The notes below the pieces were generated by a model. It searched no databases. It saw only the letters and a program-made list of their open reading frames with translations, and was not told where the DNA came from. The translations under genes were made by a program, and so were the position numbers. DNA of 64,000 nt. Source: Limnohabitans sp. Jir72 (lineage in GTDB: Bacteria; Pseudomonadota; Gammaproteobacteria; Burkholderiales; Burkholderiaceae_C). The stretch covers positions 186,001-250,000 of the forward strand of contig NZ_NESC01000007.1 of NCBI RefSeq assembly GCF_003063575.1, in the 5' to 3' direction. This document shows, in pieces, positions 7,587-17,392 of this stretch (positions within the stretch are counted from its first letter, which is position 1; every line of letters begins with the position of its first letter).

Positions 7587-8558
7587 TCACTCCACCGTGA
7601 TCTTCTCGTCCTTCACGATCTTGGCCATGGCCGGGATCTCGGCCTTGAGCCAGTTGCCAAACTCGGCCGGACTCATGCTTGAAGGCTCAGCACCCAGCGT
7701 GGTCAGGCGTTCGCGCACCTCGGGCATGGCGGCGATGCGTTGCACCTCGGCGTGCAATTTGTCGATCACCGCTTTGGGTGTGCCCGCCGGGGCCAGCAGG
7801 CCCTGAAAGCTGCCGGTCAAAAAGCCCGGCAGGCTTTCGGCCACGGTGGGGGTGTCGGGCATTTGCGCGTTGCGTTTGGTGCTCGATATCGCGATCAGCT
7901 TGATCTTGCCGGCCTTCACATGCGGGTAGGTGGCGACCATGCCGTTGAACATGACGTCCACCTGGCCGCCGATCAAGTCGGTGATGGCTTGTGCGCCGCC
8001 TTTGTAGGGCACATAGCCCCACTCGATGCCGCTGCGCTGTGCGTACATGACGCCCGCCAGATGCGAGGCGCTGCCCATGCCCGCAGCCACCGCGTAATTG
8101 AGCTTGCCCTTTTGCGCTTTGGCATAGGCCACCAGCTCGGCCGGTGTGTTGGCGGGCACCTTGCTGCTCACGGCCAGCAGGTGCGGCGAATACGCCACCA
8201 TGGCCACGGGTGCAAAGTCGTTGGCCACGTTGAAGGGCAGCTTGAACAAGGCCGGGCTGATGACCAGATTGCCCACGTCCATCAGCACCAGGGTATGGCC
8301 ATCGGGCGCAGACTTGGCCACCAAATCGGCGCCCAGGTTACCGCTGGAGCCGGGACGGTTTTCCACCACCACGGGCTGGCCCCAGCTCTCGGTCATCTTC
8401 TGGCCCAGCATGCGGGCCAGCACATCGGATGTGCCGCCCGCCGGGAACGGCACCACGATCTTGATGGGCTTGGCGGGGTAAACGGTTTGAGCGGACACCG
8501 GCAAAACCGCCAGTGCCAGCAATGCGGGCAACATCGCGCTGAACAGTCTTTTTTGCAT
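7587..8558 (-). CDS. Bug / TctC family tripartite tricarboxylate receptor
   Basis: A 323-residue periplasmic receptor. A signal peptide ends near residue 23 (LAVLPVSAQTVYP). The hallmark Bug motif YPAKPIKIVVPFPAGGTSD (residues about 26-44) forms the ligand carboxylate-binding loop, and the family length (about 320) fits. A longer open frame extends upstream without a start that makes sense; ATG 8558 gives a proper signal sequence. No TctA/TctB membrane genes are next to it, so it is an orphan receptor, common in Burkholderiales. It may serve uptake or sensing of a dicarboxylate or related acid. Divergent from the next gene. Confidence 0.9.
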   Translation of the reverse strand: MQKRLFSAMLPALLALAVLPVSAQTVYPAKPIKIVVPFPAGGTSDVLARMLGQKMTESWGQPVVVENRPGSSGNLGADLVAKSAPDGHTLVLMDVGNLVISPALFKLPFNVANDFAPVAMVAYSPHLLAVSSKVPANTPAELVAYAKAQKGKLNYAVAAGMGSASHLAGVMYAQRSGIEWGYVPYKGGAQAITDLIGGQVDVMFNGMVATYPHVKAGKIKLIAISSTKRNAQMPDTPTVAESLPGFLTGSFQGLLAPAGTPKAVIDKLHAEVQRIAAMPEVRERLTTLGAEPSSMSPAEFGNWLKAEIPAMAKIVKDEKITVE

Positions 8559-8729
8559 GACAAGGACTCCAAAAACCAAACCGTAACAGCAGCCCAAGCA
8601 CACGGCCGCACCTAAGAGACAGCGCTGCAGACCACGGTTTGCGATCATCGTTTGGCCCCTGCTTGAGGGTATTTCAAGCAAAACACCGGCCCCATTCACT
8701 TGGGTGCCGATCCACACCAGGAGACAAAC

Positions 8730-9983
8730 GTGAAGCGAAATCCCCAGATTCAAAAATGGCTGAAATGGTCGCTGTGCGCGGCCGCGCTGGCCGCCAGCAT
8801 GGGCAGCCACGCCGCCGAGACCGTGAAGATCGGCTTTGTCGATCTGCTCTCGGGCCCCTTTGCCCTGACGGGCCAAAGCTCGCTCAAGCAATTGCGCGAA
8901 GTGGTGATCCAGCTCAACGCCAAGGCCGGGCCCAAAGACCCGCAGTTCGAGATCGTTGATTTCGACAACAAGGGCTCGCCCCAAGAAAGCCTGAACGCCT
9001 TGAAGGCCGCCAACGACCGTGGCATCCGCTTCATCACGCAAGGCGGTGGCTCGGGCGTGGCTCTGGCGCTGGTGGATGCGCTCAACAAGCTGGCCGAGCG
9101 TGAGCCGGACCGCGCAACGGTGTACCTCAACTATTCCGCGATGGACCCGATGCTGACCAACGAGCGCTGCAGCTTCTGGCACTTCCGTTTCTACCCCTCC
9201 AGCGAGATGAAGATGGAGGCCTTGTCCACCTACATGCAAAGCCGCAAGGACATCAAGAAGGTCTACCTGATCAACCAAGACTACACGCACGGCCGTCAAG
9301 TGTCCAAAGCCGCCAAGGAATACCTGGCCCGCAAGCGGCCCGACATCCAGATCGTGGGCGACGACTTCATCCCGATTGCCCAGACGCGTGACTTTGCTTC
9401 CTATGTGGCCAAGATCGCCGCATCGGGTGCTGACACGGTGATCACCTCCAACTGGGGCAGCGACCTGACGCTGATGTTCAAGTCGGCCCGCGACTTTGGC
9501 CTGAACATCAACTACTTCACCTTGAACGCCAACAACCCCGGCACACCCGCGCAACTGGGCGCTTGGGGCGATGGCAAGGTCGGCGTGATCTGGAACTGGG
9601 TGCACAACGCCCCCACACCAGAGCTGGAAAAAATCTATGTGGACTACAAGAAGAAGTACAACGAAGACTTCATCTTTGCCGCCCACTGGAACACCATGAA
9701 CATGCTGCGCGAGGCCATGCGCAAAGCCCAATCCACCGACGCCAAGAAAGTGGCCTTTGCGCTGGAAGGCATGAGCTACAAGAGCCCCATTGGTGAAGTC
9801 AAGATGCGCAAAAACGACCACCAGCTCGAAGCGCCGCTGTACCTGGGCATCTGGGCCAAAAAAGGCAGCAAGGGTGTGAAGTACGACGCCGAAAACACCG
9901 GCTATGGCTTCCGCACCGAAGTGACTTGGGATTCCTACATCAGCGCCCAACCCACTTCATGCCAGATGAAGCGACCCAGCTGA
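8730..9983 (+). CDS. ABC transporter periplasmic substrate-binding protein (Peripla_BP_6)
   Basis: A 417-residue receptor from a GTG at 8730 preceded by CAGGAG. The signal peptide is VKRNPQIQKW... with a hydrophobic core LCAAALAASMG and cleavage after SHAA. The mature chain starts ETVKIGFVDLLSGPFALTG, the first strand of the branched-chain-amino-acid-binding fold, and continues through FITQGGGSGVAL and VYLINQDYTHGRQ, normal for the family. No permease or ATPase genes follow; a terminator comes right after. The same family as the gene cut by the left edge. Ligand unknown; related receptors bind aromatic acids or amino acids. Confidence 0.9.
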   Translation: MKRNPQIQKWLKWSLCAAALAASMGSHAAETVKIGFVDLLSGPFALTGQSSLKQLREVVIQLNAKAGPKDPQFEIVDFDNKGSPQESLNALKAANDRGIRFITQGGGSGVALALVDALNKLAEREPDRATVYLNYSAMDPMLTNERCSFWHFRFYPSSEMKMEALSTYMQSRKDIKKVYLINQDYTHGRQVSKAAKEYLARKRPDIQIVGDDFIPIAQTRDFASYVAKIAASGADTVITSNWGSDLTLMFKSARDFGLNINYFTLNANNPGTPAQLGAWGDGKVGVIWNWVHNAPTPELEKIYVDYKKKYNEDFIFAAHWNTMNMLREAMRKAQSTDAKKVAFALEGMSYKSPIGEVKMRKNDHQLEAPLYLGIWAKKGSKGVKYDAENTGYGFRTEVTWDSYISAQPTSCQMKRPS

Positions 9984-9986
9984 TGC

Positions 9987-10025
9987 AAAAAAGCCCACCT
10001 GCCATTGCGGCAGGTGGGCTTTTTA
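9987..10025. terminator. Strong bidirectional intrinsic terminator
   Basis: A 16-bp stem (AAAAAGCCCACCTGCC paired with its complement) with a 5-base loop ATTGC, followed by TTTT on the plus strand and preceded by AAAA, so it works both ways. It lies 4 bases after the stop of the plus-strand receptor and 34 bases after the minus-strand Bug receptor, serving two convergent genes. Confidence 0.92.
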
Positions 10026-10058
10026 ATTTGGGGCGCTTGATAGCGCCCCATTGTTTTT

Positions 10059-11054
10059 TCAGTCCAGCTTGATGTTCGCCGCCTTGATGACCTGCGCCCA
10101 CTTGTCGATCTCGGCTTTCTGAAAAGCCTGCACCTGCTCTGGTGTCAGCGTTGAAGGCTGCATGCCCAGGCCCTTGATGCGTTCTTGCATCTCGGGCGTT
10201 TGGATGATCTTCAAAATCTCAGCATGCAGTTTGTCCACGATGGGCTTGGGTGTGCCTGCGGGCGCAAACAGCGCTTGCCACGACACCACCTCAAAACCTT
10301 GCGTGCCAGGCCAGCCGGATTCGGCCACGGTGGGCACATCGGGCAAGGCATCGGTCAGTCGCTTGGCCGAGGTCACAGCCAACGCACGCAACTTGCCGCT
10401 CTGGATGTGGGCACCGGCCACAACGGTGGTGTCGAACATGAAGTCCACCTGGCCGCTCATCACGTCTTGGATGGCGGGTGCACTGCCCTTGTAGGGCAAA
10501 TGCGTGAATTTGACGCCCGCCTTGAAGGCCAGCAGTTCTTGCGCCAGGTGTTGCGAGGTGCCGTTGCCCGCTGAGGCACCGGACAATTTGCCGGGGTTGG
10601 CTTTGGCTGCGGTCAGCAGGTCTTTGAGAGTTTTGTAGGGGCTGTTGGCCGCCACCACCAACACCACCGGGTTGGTGCCGTACAGGTAGACGGGCGTGAA
10701 CGATTTAAGTGGGTCATAGCCCAGCTTGGGGTACAGGCTCACGTTGATGGCGTGTGAGCTGATGGTGCCGCCCAGCAGGTTGTAGCCATCGGCTGGCGCG
10801 CGAGCGGCAATCTCGGAGCCCACGCTGCCGCCAGCGCCGCCTTTGTTTTCAATGACCAGGGTGGTGCCCAGCGCTGTGCCCAGTTTTTGCGAGACCACGC
10901 GGGCCAGGATGTCGGTGGTGCCACCGGCCGGAAAGGCGACCAGGTAGTTGATCGGCTTGGAGGGCCAAGGCGCTGCCTGACTGAAGGCAGCCGGTGCCAT
11001 GGCGGCAGCGGCGCAGGCCACGGCGGACTGGATGAATTGGCGGCGTTGTGTCAT
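10059..11054 (-). CDS. Bug / TctC family receptor, last gene of the aldarate operon
   Basis: A 331-residue periplasmic receptor with a Tat-like/Sec signal (MTQRRQFIQSAVACAAAAMAP, cleaved near AFSQA) and the Bug motif WPSKPINYLVAFPAGGTTD. The ATG at 11054 follows GAGGAG. It begins 28 bases after the galactarate dehydratase stop on the same strand, so it is probably the distal gene of that operon and may bind an aldarate or uronate. No TctAB genes are present; the operon has its own TRAP transporter, so the receptor's partner is unclear. Ends at the shared terminator. Confidence 0.88.
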   Translation of the reverse strand: MTQRRQFIQSAVACAAAAMAPAAFSQAAPWPSKPINYLVAFPAGGTTDILARVVSQKLGTALGTTLVIENKGGAGGSVGSEIAARAPADGYNLLGGTISSHAINVSLYPKLGYDPLKSFTPVYLYGTNPVVLVVAANSPYKTLKDLLTAAKANPGKLSGASAGNGTSQHLAQELLAFKAGVKFTHLPYKGSAPAIQDVMSGQVDFMFDTTVVAGAHIQSGKLRALAVTSAKRLTDALPDVPTVAESGWPGTQGFEVVSWQALFAPAGTPKPIVDKLHAEILKIIQTPEMQERIKGLGMQPSTLTPEQVQAFQKAEIDKWAQVIKAANIKLD

Positions 11055-11082
11055 GGTGTGTCTCCTCGTTGTGATCAAGTGC

Positions 11083-12687
11083 TCAGGTGATTGGGGCAGG
11101 ATTGAACAGCACCAAGGCGTTGTGCAGCTTCCATTGCTCGGCCCAAGTTTTGCGGCCACTGGCCACGTCCAGCATCATGCGGAACAGTTCCCACCCGGCT
11201 TCTTCGATGGTGATCTCGCCGTCAGCTATGCGCCCGGCGTTCATGTCCATCAGGTCGTGCCAGCGGCGGGCCAGGTCGGTGCGTGTGGCCACCTTGACCA
11301 CGGGGCAAGCCTGCAGCCCATAGGGCGTGCCGCGCCCGGTGGTGAACACATGCACGTTCATGCCTGCGGCCAGTTGCAGCGTGCCGCAAATGAAATCGCT
11401 GGCGGGTGTGGCGGCAAAGACCAAGCCCTTTTGGTCGGCTTGGAGTTTGTCGCCCGGCGCCAGCACGCTGGAGATGGCCGAGCTGCCGCTCTTGATGATG
11501 GAGCCCATGGCTTTTTCGGCGATGTTGGACAAGCCGCCCGCCTTGTTGCCCGGCGTGGTGTTGGCGGTGCGGTCCACTTTGCCACGGTCGAGGTACTGGT
11601 CGTACCAGCCCAGCTCGCGCACGATGTCCTCGGCCACTTGGGGTGTGGCGGCGCGGCTGGTGAGTTGCTCCACCGCGTCGCGCACTTCGGTGTTTTCCGA
11701 AAACATCACGGTGCCACCGGCCCGCACAATCAGGTCGGCCATGTAGCCCACCGCTGGGTTGGCCGTCACACCCGAAAACGCATCGCTGCCGCCGCATTGC
11801 ACACCAACCACCAAGGCACTGGCGGGCACGGTTTGCCTGCGGCGTGCGTTCAGCCGCGCCAGATGCGGGCGGGCGCTTTGCACAATGTGCTCGATCATGG
11901 ACATGAAGCCCACGTGTGCATCGTCTTGCAGGCAGACCAGATCAAGTGCCTGCGCCCCCATGGACTGCCGCGCTTCGCTCGCAGTGACGGAGACAGGCTG
12001 GATCGGGAAGCTGCCCGGTGGCAGCAAGCGGTCAGGTTGCAGCTTTTCGCAGCCCAGGCTGACCACCATCACCTCACCACCAAAGTTGGGGTTCAGGCTG
12101 ATGTGGCGCAGCGTGCGGATCGGGATCTCAGCCCCCGGCGCGTCGATCGCCACACCGCAGCCGTAGCTGTGCTCCAGGCCCACTACGCCATCCACATTCG
12201 GGAACAGCGGCAACAACTCGCGCTCGATGCGTTCGACTGCGATCTTGACCACACCGGCCACGCACTGCACCGTGGTGGTGATGGCCAGCAGATTGCGTGT
12301 GCCCACCAAGCCATCGGCGTTGACATAGCCTTCAAAGGTATAGCCTTCCAGCGGGGCTTGAGGCGCAAGCTGCACGGTGGCCATGGGCAGGCCTAGCAGT
12401 TCTCGCGCAGGCGGGATGTCGAGCAAGCGTTCATGCACCCAGCTGCCGGCCGCAATGGCCGCGCGTGTATAGCCCACGGGCACGTTGTAACGCAGCACCG
12501 CCTGGCCCTGGGCCAGATCGGTCAAGGCCACTTTGTGGCCTTGCGGCACCTTGTCGCGCAAGACCAGGCCCTCGGCCACACCTGCGGGCAGGACGGTGCC
12601 TGCGGGCAAACCACCGTCGTTGGCAATGATGGCCACGTTGTCCGCCGCATGCATGCGGATCGCCAGTGGCGCGCGGGTAGAACTCAT
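11083..12687 (-). CDS. garD: Galactarate dehydratase (UxaA/GarD family)
   Basis: A 534-residue enzyme that removes water from meso-galactarate (mucate) to give 5-keto-4-deoxy-D-glucarate. The N-terminal SAF domain carries [17 protein letters not shown] and the PQGHKVAL motif. The large C-terminal domain shows [72 protein letters not shown] and [12 protein letters not shown]. These segments match, almost word for word from memory, the enterobacterial GarD, so I favour galactarate over altronate or (R)-sulfolactate dehydration. Family members need iron; the conserved Cys and His are present. It lies 12 bases after the TRAP dctM gene in the same operon. Confidence 0.93.
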   Translation of the reverse strand: MSSTRAPLAIRMHAADNVAIIANDGGLPAGTVLPAGVAEGLVLRDKVPQGHKVALTDLAQGQAVLRYNVPVGYTRAAIAAGSWVHERLLDIPPARELLGLPMATVQLAPQAPLEGYTFEGYVNADGLVGTRNLLAITTTVQCVAGVVKIAVERIERELLPLFPNVDGVVGLEHSYGCGVAIDAPGAEIPIRTLRHISLNPNFGGEVMVVSLGCEKLQPDRLLPPGSFPIQPVSVTASEARQSMGAQALDLVCLQDDAHVGFMSMIEHIVQSARPHLARLNARRRQTVPASALVVGVQCGGSDAFSGVTANPAVGYMADLIVRAGGTVMFSENTEVRDAVEQLTSRAATPQVAEDIVRELGWYDQYLDRGKVDRTANTTPGNKAGGLSNIAEKAMGSIIKSGSSAISSVLAPGDKLQADQKGLVFAATPASDFICGTLQLAAGMNVHVFTTGRGTPYGLQACPVVKVATRTDLARRWHDLMDMNAGRIADGEITIEEAGWELFRMMLDVASGRKTWAEQWKLHNALVLFNPAPIT

Positions 12688-12699
12688 GAGCGGGTCTTT

Positions 12700-13989
12700 T
12701 TACTTGAGCAAATTTGGCAGCCACAGCGTGAACTGCGGCACATAGGTCACCAGCAGCATGGCCACCGTCAGGGCGCCGTAGAACGGCGCAATGGTGCGCA
12801 TGACCTGCCCGACCGAGATGCCGCCAATGGCGCAACCTACAAACTGCACCGACCCGACAGGGGGTGTGTTCAGGCCCAGCGCACAGTTGATCAGCAGCAT
12901 GATGCCGAACTGCATCGGGTCCATGCCAAAGTGCATGGCGATCGGCATGAAGATCGGCGTGCAGATCAAGATGGTCGCGGCCATGTCAAGGAAGGTGCCC
13001 AGGATGAACAGCAAGATGTTGATCATCAAGAAGATGACCCAAGGCTCGGTGCTGACTTTTTGCATCAAGGCACCGGTCATCTGCGGCACCTCATACAGCG
13101 CCATGAAATAACCAAAGGCATTGGAGATGCCGATCAAGAGCAACACCACGCCGGTGGTTTTGCAGGCCTTGGCACAGGCCTTGAGGAAGTTGTGCAGGGT
13201 CAAGCTGCGGTAAATGACCACCGTGACAAACAAGGCCCAAGCCACAGCAATGGAGGCCGACTCGGTGGCCGTGAAAGCCCCCGACAAGATGCCGCCCAAA
13301 ATGATGACCACCACAAACAGGCCAGGCAATGCGGCGCCAAAAGCCTTGAGCACTTCGAGCCAGCCGGGGAAGTTGCCGTGGATTGGGTAACCGCGGCGCA
13401 CCGCCACCCAATAGGCCGCGCCCAAATTGCACAACGTCAAGATGATCGCAGGCACCAAGCCCGCGAGTATCAAACCCAGCACACTCACCGAAGCCAGGCC
13501 CGAAGCGGCCAGCGTGAAGATGATCATGTTGTGCGAGGTGGGCATGATGGCGCCCACCAGCGCAGCGTGCGTAGTCACGTTCACCGCATAGTCGGCGTCG
13601 TAACCTTCTTTCTTCATGAGCGGGATCATGACCGAGCCCATGGCCGAGACATCGGCCAATGGCGAGCCCGCCACGCCACCAAAAATGGTGCAACCGATCA
13701 CGTTGCTCATGCCCAAGCCGCCACGCACATGGCCCACCAGGCTGTTGGCAAAACGCACGATGCGGTCGGCAATGCCACCGTAGAGCATCAACTCACCGGC
13801 GAACACAAAAAACGGAATGGCCAGGAAGGAGAACACCTGCATGCCCCCCACCATTTTCTGGAACACCATGGCCACCGGCAAACCAGCGGCGACGATGGTG
13901 GCCACAGACGACAGGCCAATGGCAAAGGCCACCGGCACACCCAAAATCAACAAGAGCGTGAAGCTCAGCGCAAGAACGGTGAGTTCCAT
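12700..13989 (-). CDS. dctM: TRAP transporter large permease subunit (DctM)
   Basis: A 429-residue membrane protein with about 12-13 hydrophobic segments covering the chain from MELTVLALSFTLLLILGVPVAFAIGLSS. The TRAP-M signatures FLAIPFFVFAGELM near residue 60 and ADVSAMGSVMIP near 115, and the ending FTLWLPNLL, are typical. The gene starts 2 bases after the dctQ stop. With the P and Q subunits it makes a sodium-driven importer for an acidic sugar; from the neighbours the substrate is probably galacturonate, glucuronate or their aldarates. Confidence 0.93.
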   Translation of the reverse strand: MELTVLALSFTLLLILGVPVAFAIGLSSVATIVAAGLPVAMVFQKMVGGMQVFSFLAIPFFVFAGELMLYGGIADRIVRFANSLVGHVRGGLGMSNVIGCTIFGGVAGSPLADVSAMGSVMIPLMKKEGYDADYAVNVTTHAALVGAIMPTSHNMIIFTLAASGLASVSVLGLILAGLVPAIILTLCNLGAAYWVAVRRGYPIHGNFPGWLEVLKAFGAALPGLFVVVIILGGILSGAFTATESASIAVAWALFVTVVIYRSLTLHNFLKACAKACKTTGVVLLLIGISNAFGYFMALYEVPQMTGALMQKVSTEPWVIFLMINILLFILGTFLDMAATILICTPIFMPIAMHFGMDPMQFGIMLLINCALGLNTPPVGSVQFVGCAIGGISVGQVMRTIAPFYGALTVAMLLVTYVPQFTLWLPNLLK

Positions 13990-13991
13990 GT

Positions 13992-14480
13992 TCAGTCCCA
14001 AACAGGTTCGACCACTTTGCCTTGCACCAGCGCAACAATGTGTTCAATCGAAAAAAGCAAAATCAAAGCGCCCGCGATGATCACCGGCACATAGTCGATG
14101 CCGTCGGGCAAGGGCAGCATGGGCTTTTTCTCACCCCACTTGGCACTGGCCCAGAGCCAGCCGCCTTGCACCATCAAAAAGCCAAACAAGCCCACCAGCG
14201 CATGGATCAACACCTCGATGCGGTGCTGCCATTTTTCGGGCAACAACACCACCAAGGACTCCAGACCAATATGGCCCGCATCGCGCACGCCCACGGCCAA
14301 ACCCAAGGCGGTGACAAACAGGACGATCAGCATGGCCAGGGCTTCGGCCCAGGTCGGCGTGTCGTTGAGCACATAGCGACCGATGACCTGCCACTGCACA
14401 CACAGGATGACGGCGATCAGGCCGATGACCGCCAAGACCAAGCAGAGCTTGGAGACGGTTGCACAAAATTTGGTGAACAT
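13992..14480 (-). CDS. dctQ: TRAP transporter small permease subunit (DctQ)
   Basis: A 162-residue protein with four membrane segments (near 10-35, 48-68, 85-110, 130-150). The motif RYVLNDTPTWAEALAML after the first helix is the DctQ signature. The ATG at 14480 has GGAGCT 5 bases upstream; an earlier in-frame ATG lies in the short intergenic region and lacks such a site. It couples the periplasmic receptor to the M subunit. Between dctP and dctM in the operon. Confidence 0.92.
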   Translation of the reverse strand: MFTKFCATVSKLCLVLAVIGLIAVILCVQWQVIGRYVLNDTPTWAEALAMLIVLFVTALGLAVGVRDAGHIGLESLVVLLPEKWQHRIEVLIHALVGLFGFLMVQGGWLWASAKWGEKKPMLPLPDGIDYVPVIIAGALILLFSIEHIVALVQGKVVEPVWD

Positions 14481-14536
14481 GAAAAGCTCCAGCCCCCGGC
14501 TCTGCACCGGGGGCATCAGGATGGCCAATGACGCGC

Positions 14537-15499
14537 TTACTTGGTGTCTTGGATCGCTTTGATCGCACGCTTCATTTCAGGCGTGGTCATGAACTTGTCG
14601 TACACCGGGCCCATCACGGCCTGGAAGGAACGCTTGTCCACTTCAACGATCTCGGCACCAGCGGCCTTCACGTTGGCCAGCGATTTGCCTTCGGCTTCGT
14701 CCCAGGCCTTGCGCTGAACCGCCACAGACTCTTTGGCGGCTTGACGAACCATGGCTTGCTCGTTGGCGGGCAGCTTGTCCCACACCACTTTGGACATGAC
14801 CAAAATTTCAGGCGCCATAGAGTGCTCGGTCTTGGAATAGACCTTGACGGCTTCCACGTGTTTGGCCGTGTCAAACGAGGGGATGTTGTTTTCTGCGGCG
14901 TCGATCAGGCCGGTCTTGAGGCCCGTGTACACCTCGCCATAAGGCATGGGTGTGGCGTTGGCGCCCATGGCACTGACCAGGGCCACCCACAGGTCAGACT
15001 GCTGAACGCGGATCTTCAGGCCCTTGGCGTCGGCCACGGATTTGATGGCTTTCTTGGCATAGATGGAGCGTGCGCCGCTGTCATAAAAGGCCAGGCCCAC
15101 ATAGCCTGCCGACTCGCAGCTTTTCAGGATCTCGTCGCCCACAGGGCCGTCCAGCGATTTGCGCATGTGGTCCACCGAGCGGAACAAAAACGGCATGGTG
15201 GGCACCATGGTCATGGGGCAGATGCCGTTCATGGGGGCCACGTTCACACGCACCAAATCCAGCGCGCCGATCTTGACCTGGTCGATGGTTTCTTTCTCGG
15301 AACCCAAAGCGCCTTTGTTGAAGACCTTGATCTTGTGCTTGCCACCCGACAACTTGTCGAGCACGGTGCTCATGTGCTTGACCGCCACCACGGTGGGGTA
15401 GTCGTCGGCGTTGTGGATGTCGGCCGAGCGGAATTCGGTCGCTTGCGCAGACAAGGCCAGCGCAGCAGCCATGGCCATCAGAGATTTGTTGAGTTTCAT
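14537..15499 (-). CDS. dctP: TRAP transporter periplasmic receptor (DctP)
   Basis: A 320-residue receptor with a signal peptide ([20 protein letters not shown]) and the DctP fold. Visible are the early strand [18 protein letters not shown], the hinge segment [24 protein letters not shown], the conserved Arg of [13 protein letters not shown] that pairs with the ligand carboxylate, and [10 protein letters not shown], the usual Asn-containing loop. This places it among uronate/aldarate binders in gene-context terms, but specificity is inferred only from the operon. The ATG at 15499 follows GGAGAC. Confidence 0.92.
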   Translation of the reverse strand: MKLNKSLMAMAAALALSAQATEFRSADIHNADDYPTVVAVKHMSTVLDKLSGGKHKIKVFNKGALGSEKETIDQVKIGALDLVRVNVAPMNGICPMTMVPTMPFLFRSVDHMRKSLDGPVGDEILKSCESAGYVGLAFYDSGARSIYAKKAIKSVADAKGLKIRVQQSDLWVALVSAMGANATPMPYGEVYTGLKTGLIDAAENNIPSFDTAKHVEAVKVYSKTEHSMAPEILVMSKVVWDKLPANEQAMVRQAAKESVAVQRKAWDEAEGKSLANVKAAGAEIVEVDKRSFQAVMGPVYDKFMTTPEMKRAIKAIQDTK

Positions 15500-15536
15500 G
15501 TTGTTGTCTCCAGGGTTAAAAGTTTTCAAAACACCA

Positions 15537-16454
15537 TCACACACTTGCGGGAAAACGGGAAAACACGGGCTCGGGCAAACCACGCACGCCCGGCTGCAAG
15601 GCAATGACAGCGCCACTGCGGCCACGCGTGGTTTCTGTGGCTTGTGTGGTTTGTGCAGGGATGATCGAGGTCACCAACAGTTGGTCCAGATCGGCACCGC
15701 CAAAAGCACACATGGACGGCTTGGGCATGGGCAGCGTGAGCGATTGGCACCACTGGCCCTGCGCATCAAAGTCGTGGATCTGCCCGGCGTCGTTGCCACA
15801 GATCCAGTAATGCCCTCGCGCATCGACGGCCGCGCCATCGGGGCGGCCGGGCCAATCGTTCATGTCCACAAACAAGCGCTTGTGGCTCAAGCTGCCAGTG
15901 GCGGCGTCCACATCAAAGGCCCAGATTTTTTGCACCTTGGGGTGCGAGTCCGACAAATACAAAGTGCGGCCATCGGGGCTGAGCCCCAAGCCATTGGGCG
16001 TGAGCAAGCCCGTGACATGCGGACCGGTCAGGCCCCGCTCGTCCAGGCAATACAAGCCGCCAAGTGGCGAGGCCAAAGACATGTCCATCACCATGGTGCC
16101 CACCCACAGGCGGCCACTGGCGTCGCAGCGCCCATCGTTGAAACGCATGCCGGGGGCGAGGTGTTGGATGCGGGCCAGCCAGTCGATGTCCACCTGGCCA
16201 TCTGCCTGCAAAGTCACACGGGCGATGCCGGTTTCCATGGCGGCGATCAATTGCCCCTGCACCGCCGTGAGCGCGATGCAACCCACGCGCTCTGGCAGGC
16301 ACCACGACTGCACAGCTTCGGCTTGGCCCAAGACGGTGCTGCGGATGAAGGCGCCTTCGATGTCCACCCACCACAAGCGCTGGGCGCGGACATCCCACAC
16401 AGGGGATTCACCCACGCGGTCTTGTGTATCGGCAATGGTTTGGTAGGCGTTCAT
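15537..16454 (-). CDS. SMP-30/gluconolactonase-family lactonase (probable aldarolactonase)
   Basis: A 305-residue six-bladed propeller. Metal ligands of the family can be read: Glu of VGESPVWD near 16, Asn of RFNDGRCD near 104-105, Asn of [13 protein letters not shown] near 150, and Asp of [12 protein letters not shown] near 200. These enzymes open sugar lactones with a divalent metal. Here it would hydrolyse the aldaro-1,4- or 1,5-lactone released by uronate dehydrogenase to galactarate or glucarate. It is the first gene of the minus-strand arm (lactonase, dctP, dctQ, dctM, garD, Bug) and diverges from the FadR-type regulator. Confidence 0.88.
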   Translation of the reverse strand: MNAYQTIADTQDRVGESPVWDVRAQRLWWVDIEGAFIRSTVLGQAEAVQSWCLPERVGCIALTAVQGQLIAAMETGIARVTLQADGQVDIDWLARIQHLAPGMRFNDGRCDASGRLWVGTMVMDMSLASPLGGLYCLDERGLTGPHVTGLLTPNGLGLSPDGRTLYLSDSHPKVQKIWAFDVDAATGSLSHKRLFVDMNDWPGRPDGAAVDARGHYWICGNDAGQIHDFDAQGQWCQSLTLPMPKPSMCAFGGADLDQLLVTSIIPAQTTQATETTRGRSGAVIALQPGVRGLPEPVFSRFPASV

Positions 16455-16516
16455 GAAAAAGTGGCCAAGGTCTGCGGTGTTCTGCTACATTCGCCTCAAA
16501 GGCTCGATGTGGTCAG

Positions 16517-16527
16517 TTGTCGTACAA
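16517..16527. promoter_or_regulatory. Candidate operator of the uronate/aldarate regulator (divergent promoter)
   Basis: TTGTCGTACAA is an 11-bp palindrome (TTGT-CGT-ACAA) in the 105-base space between the lactonase and the GntR regulator start codons. Its reverse complement TTGTACGACAA shares TTGTACGA with 17355-17362, in front of gudD. Palindromes of this size and spacing are normal for FadR-type GntR proteins. Inferred from recurrence and symmetry. Confidence 0.5.
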
Positions 16528-16559
16528 GTTGATTGTGAGAGCCTGCCATCCAAACTGGA

Positions 16560-17309
16560 ATGCGTATTTACCCGATGAACACCCCGCAAGCCGCCCCCGA
16601 AAAGCGCAAATCACGCAGCTTGACCTATGAGCTGGTCGATCAGTTGAGCGCCGACATGCAAAACGGCAGTTTGCAAAGCGGCCAGAAGTTGCCCACCGAA
16701 GCGGCCATCATGGCGCGCTTTGGCGTGAGCCGCACCGTGGTGCGAGAAGCGATCTCCAAGCTGCAAGCGGCCGGCCTGGTCGAGACGCGCCACGGCATCG
16801 GCACCTTTGTGCTGGCGCAATCGGAGTCACCGTCTTTTCGGGTCAACCCGGGCCAACTGAGCACCCTGCACGATGTGATTGCCCTGCTGGAATTGCGCAT
16901 CAGCATCGAGACCGAAGCCGCAGCCTTGGCGGCTGTACGGCGCACCGAAGCCAATTTGCGCGTCATGCAAGAGGCCATGGCGGCGTTTTCCAGCGCCATC
17001 GAAGAAGGCCGAGACGCGATTGCCGCTGACTTTCAGTTTCACCACGAAATCGCCCGCGCCACCCAAAACAACCACTTCGCCGACATGATGAATTCGCTGG
17101 GTTCGCAGTCGATTCCCCGCGCGCGACTGGAGACCACGCCGGTCGTCGATGCCACCCGATTGGCTTATTTGCGGCGCGTGCACCAAGAGCACGAAAGCAT
17201 CCTGAACGCGGTTGCCGCACAAGACGCCGAGTCGGCCCGCGCGGCCATGCGCACCCACCTGTCCAACAGCCGCGACCGGCACAAAAAAGGCGCCTCCAGC
17301 CACCACTGA
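16560..17309 (+). CDS. GntR-family regulator, FadR subfamily, of the uronate/aldarate cluster
   Basis: A 249-residue regulator. Winged helix at residues about 20-85 (LPTEAAIMARFGVSRTVVREAISKLQAAGLVETRHGIGTF region; DNA contact helix SRTVVREAI). The C-terminal FCD domain has the metal/effector residues in LELRISIETEAAALAA, FQFHHEIARAT and HQEHESILNAV. It lies between the two divergent arms, and the operator-like words on both sides suggest it represses both until a uronate, aldarate or keto-deoxy intermediate binds. Another possible start is 15 bases downstream (MNTPQ); neither has a strong ribosome site. Confidence 0.88.
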   Translation: MRIYPMNTPQAAPEKRKSRSLTYELVDQLSADMQNGSLQSGQKLPTEAAIMARFGVSRTVVREAISKLQAAGLVETRHGIGTFVLAQSESPSFRVNPGQLSTLHDVIALLELRISIETEAAALAAVRRTEANLRVMQEAMAAFSSAIEEGRDAIAADFQFHHEIARATQNNHFADMMNSLGSQSIPRARLETTPVVDATRLAYLRRVHQEHESILNAVAAQDAESARAAMRTHLSNSRDRHKKGASSHH

Positions 17310-17354
17310 AGACGCTGACAAGGGTTTACACGCATCACCCGATGCGGGTTTAGG

Positions 17355-17365
17355 TTGTACGATGT
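17355..17365. promoter_or_regulatory. Second candidate operator, upstream of gudD
   Basis: TTGTACGATGT lies 28 bases before the gudD ATG and agrees with the reverse complement of the divergent-promoter palindrome in its first eight bases (TTGTACGA). A single regulator acting at both sites would co-control import/lactone opening and dehydration/aldol cleavage. Confidence 0.42.
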
Positions 17366-17392
17366 CTGTCAAATCAACAGCCATCCCACCCC

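Noticed and set aside
7740-8615. A plus-strand open frame opposite the Bug receptor
   Set aside because: It is the antisense reading of a well-recognised receptor gene and shows no motif.
11083-12687. Altronate dehydratase (UxaA) call for the SAF-domain dehydratase
   Set aside because: The segments [32 protein letters not shown] and neighbours with gudD/garL/garR fit galactarate dehydratase better; no altronate pathway genes are present.
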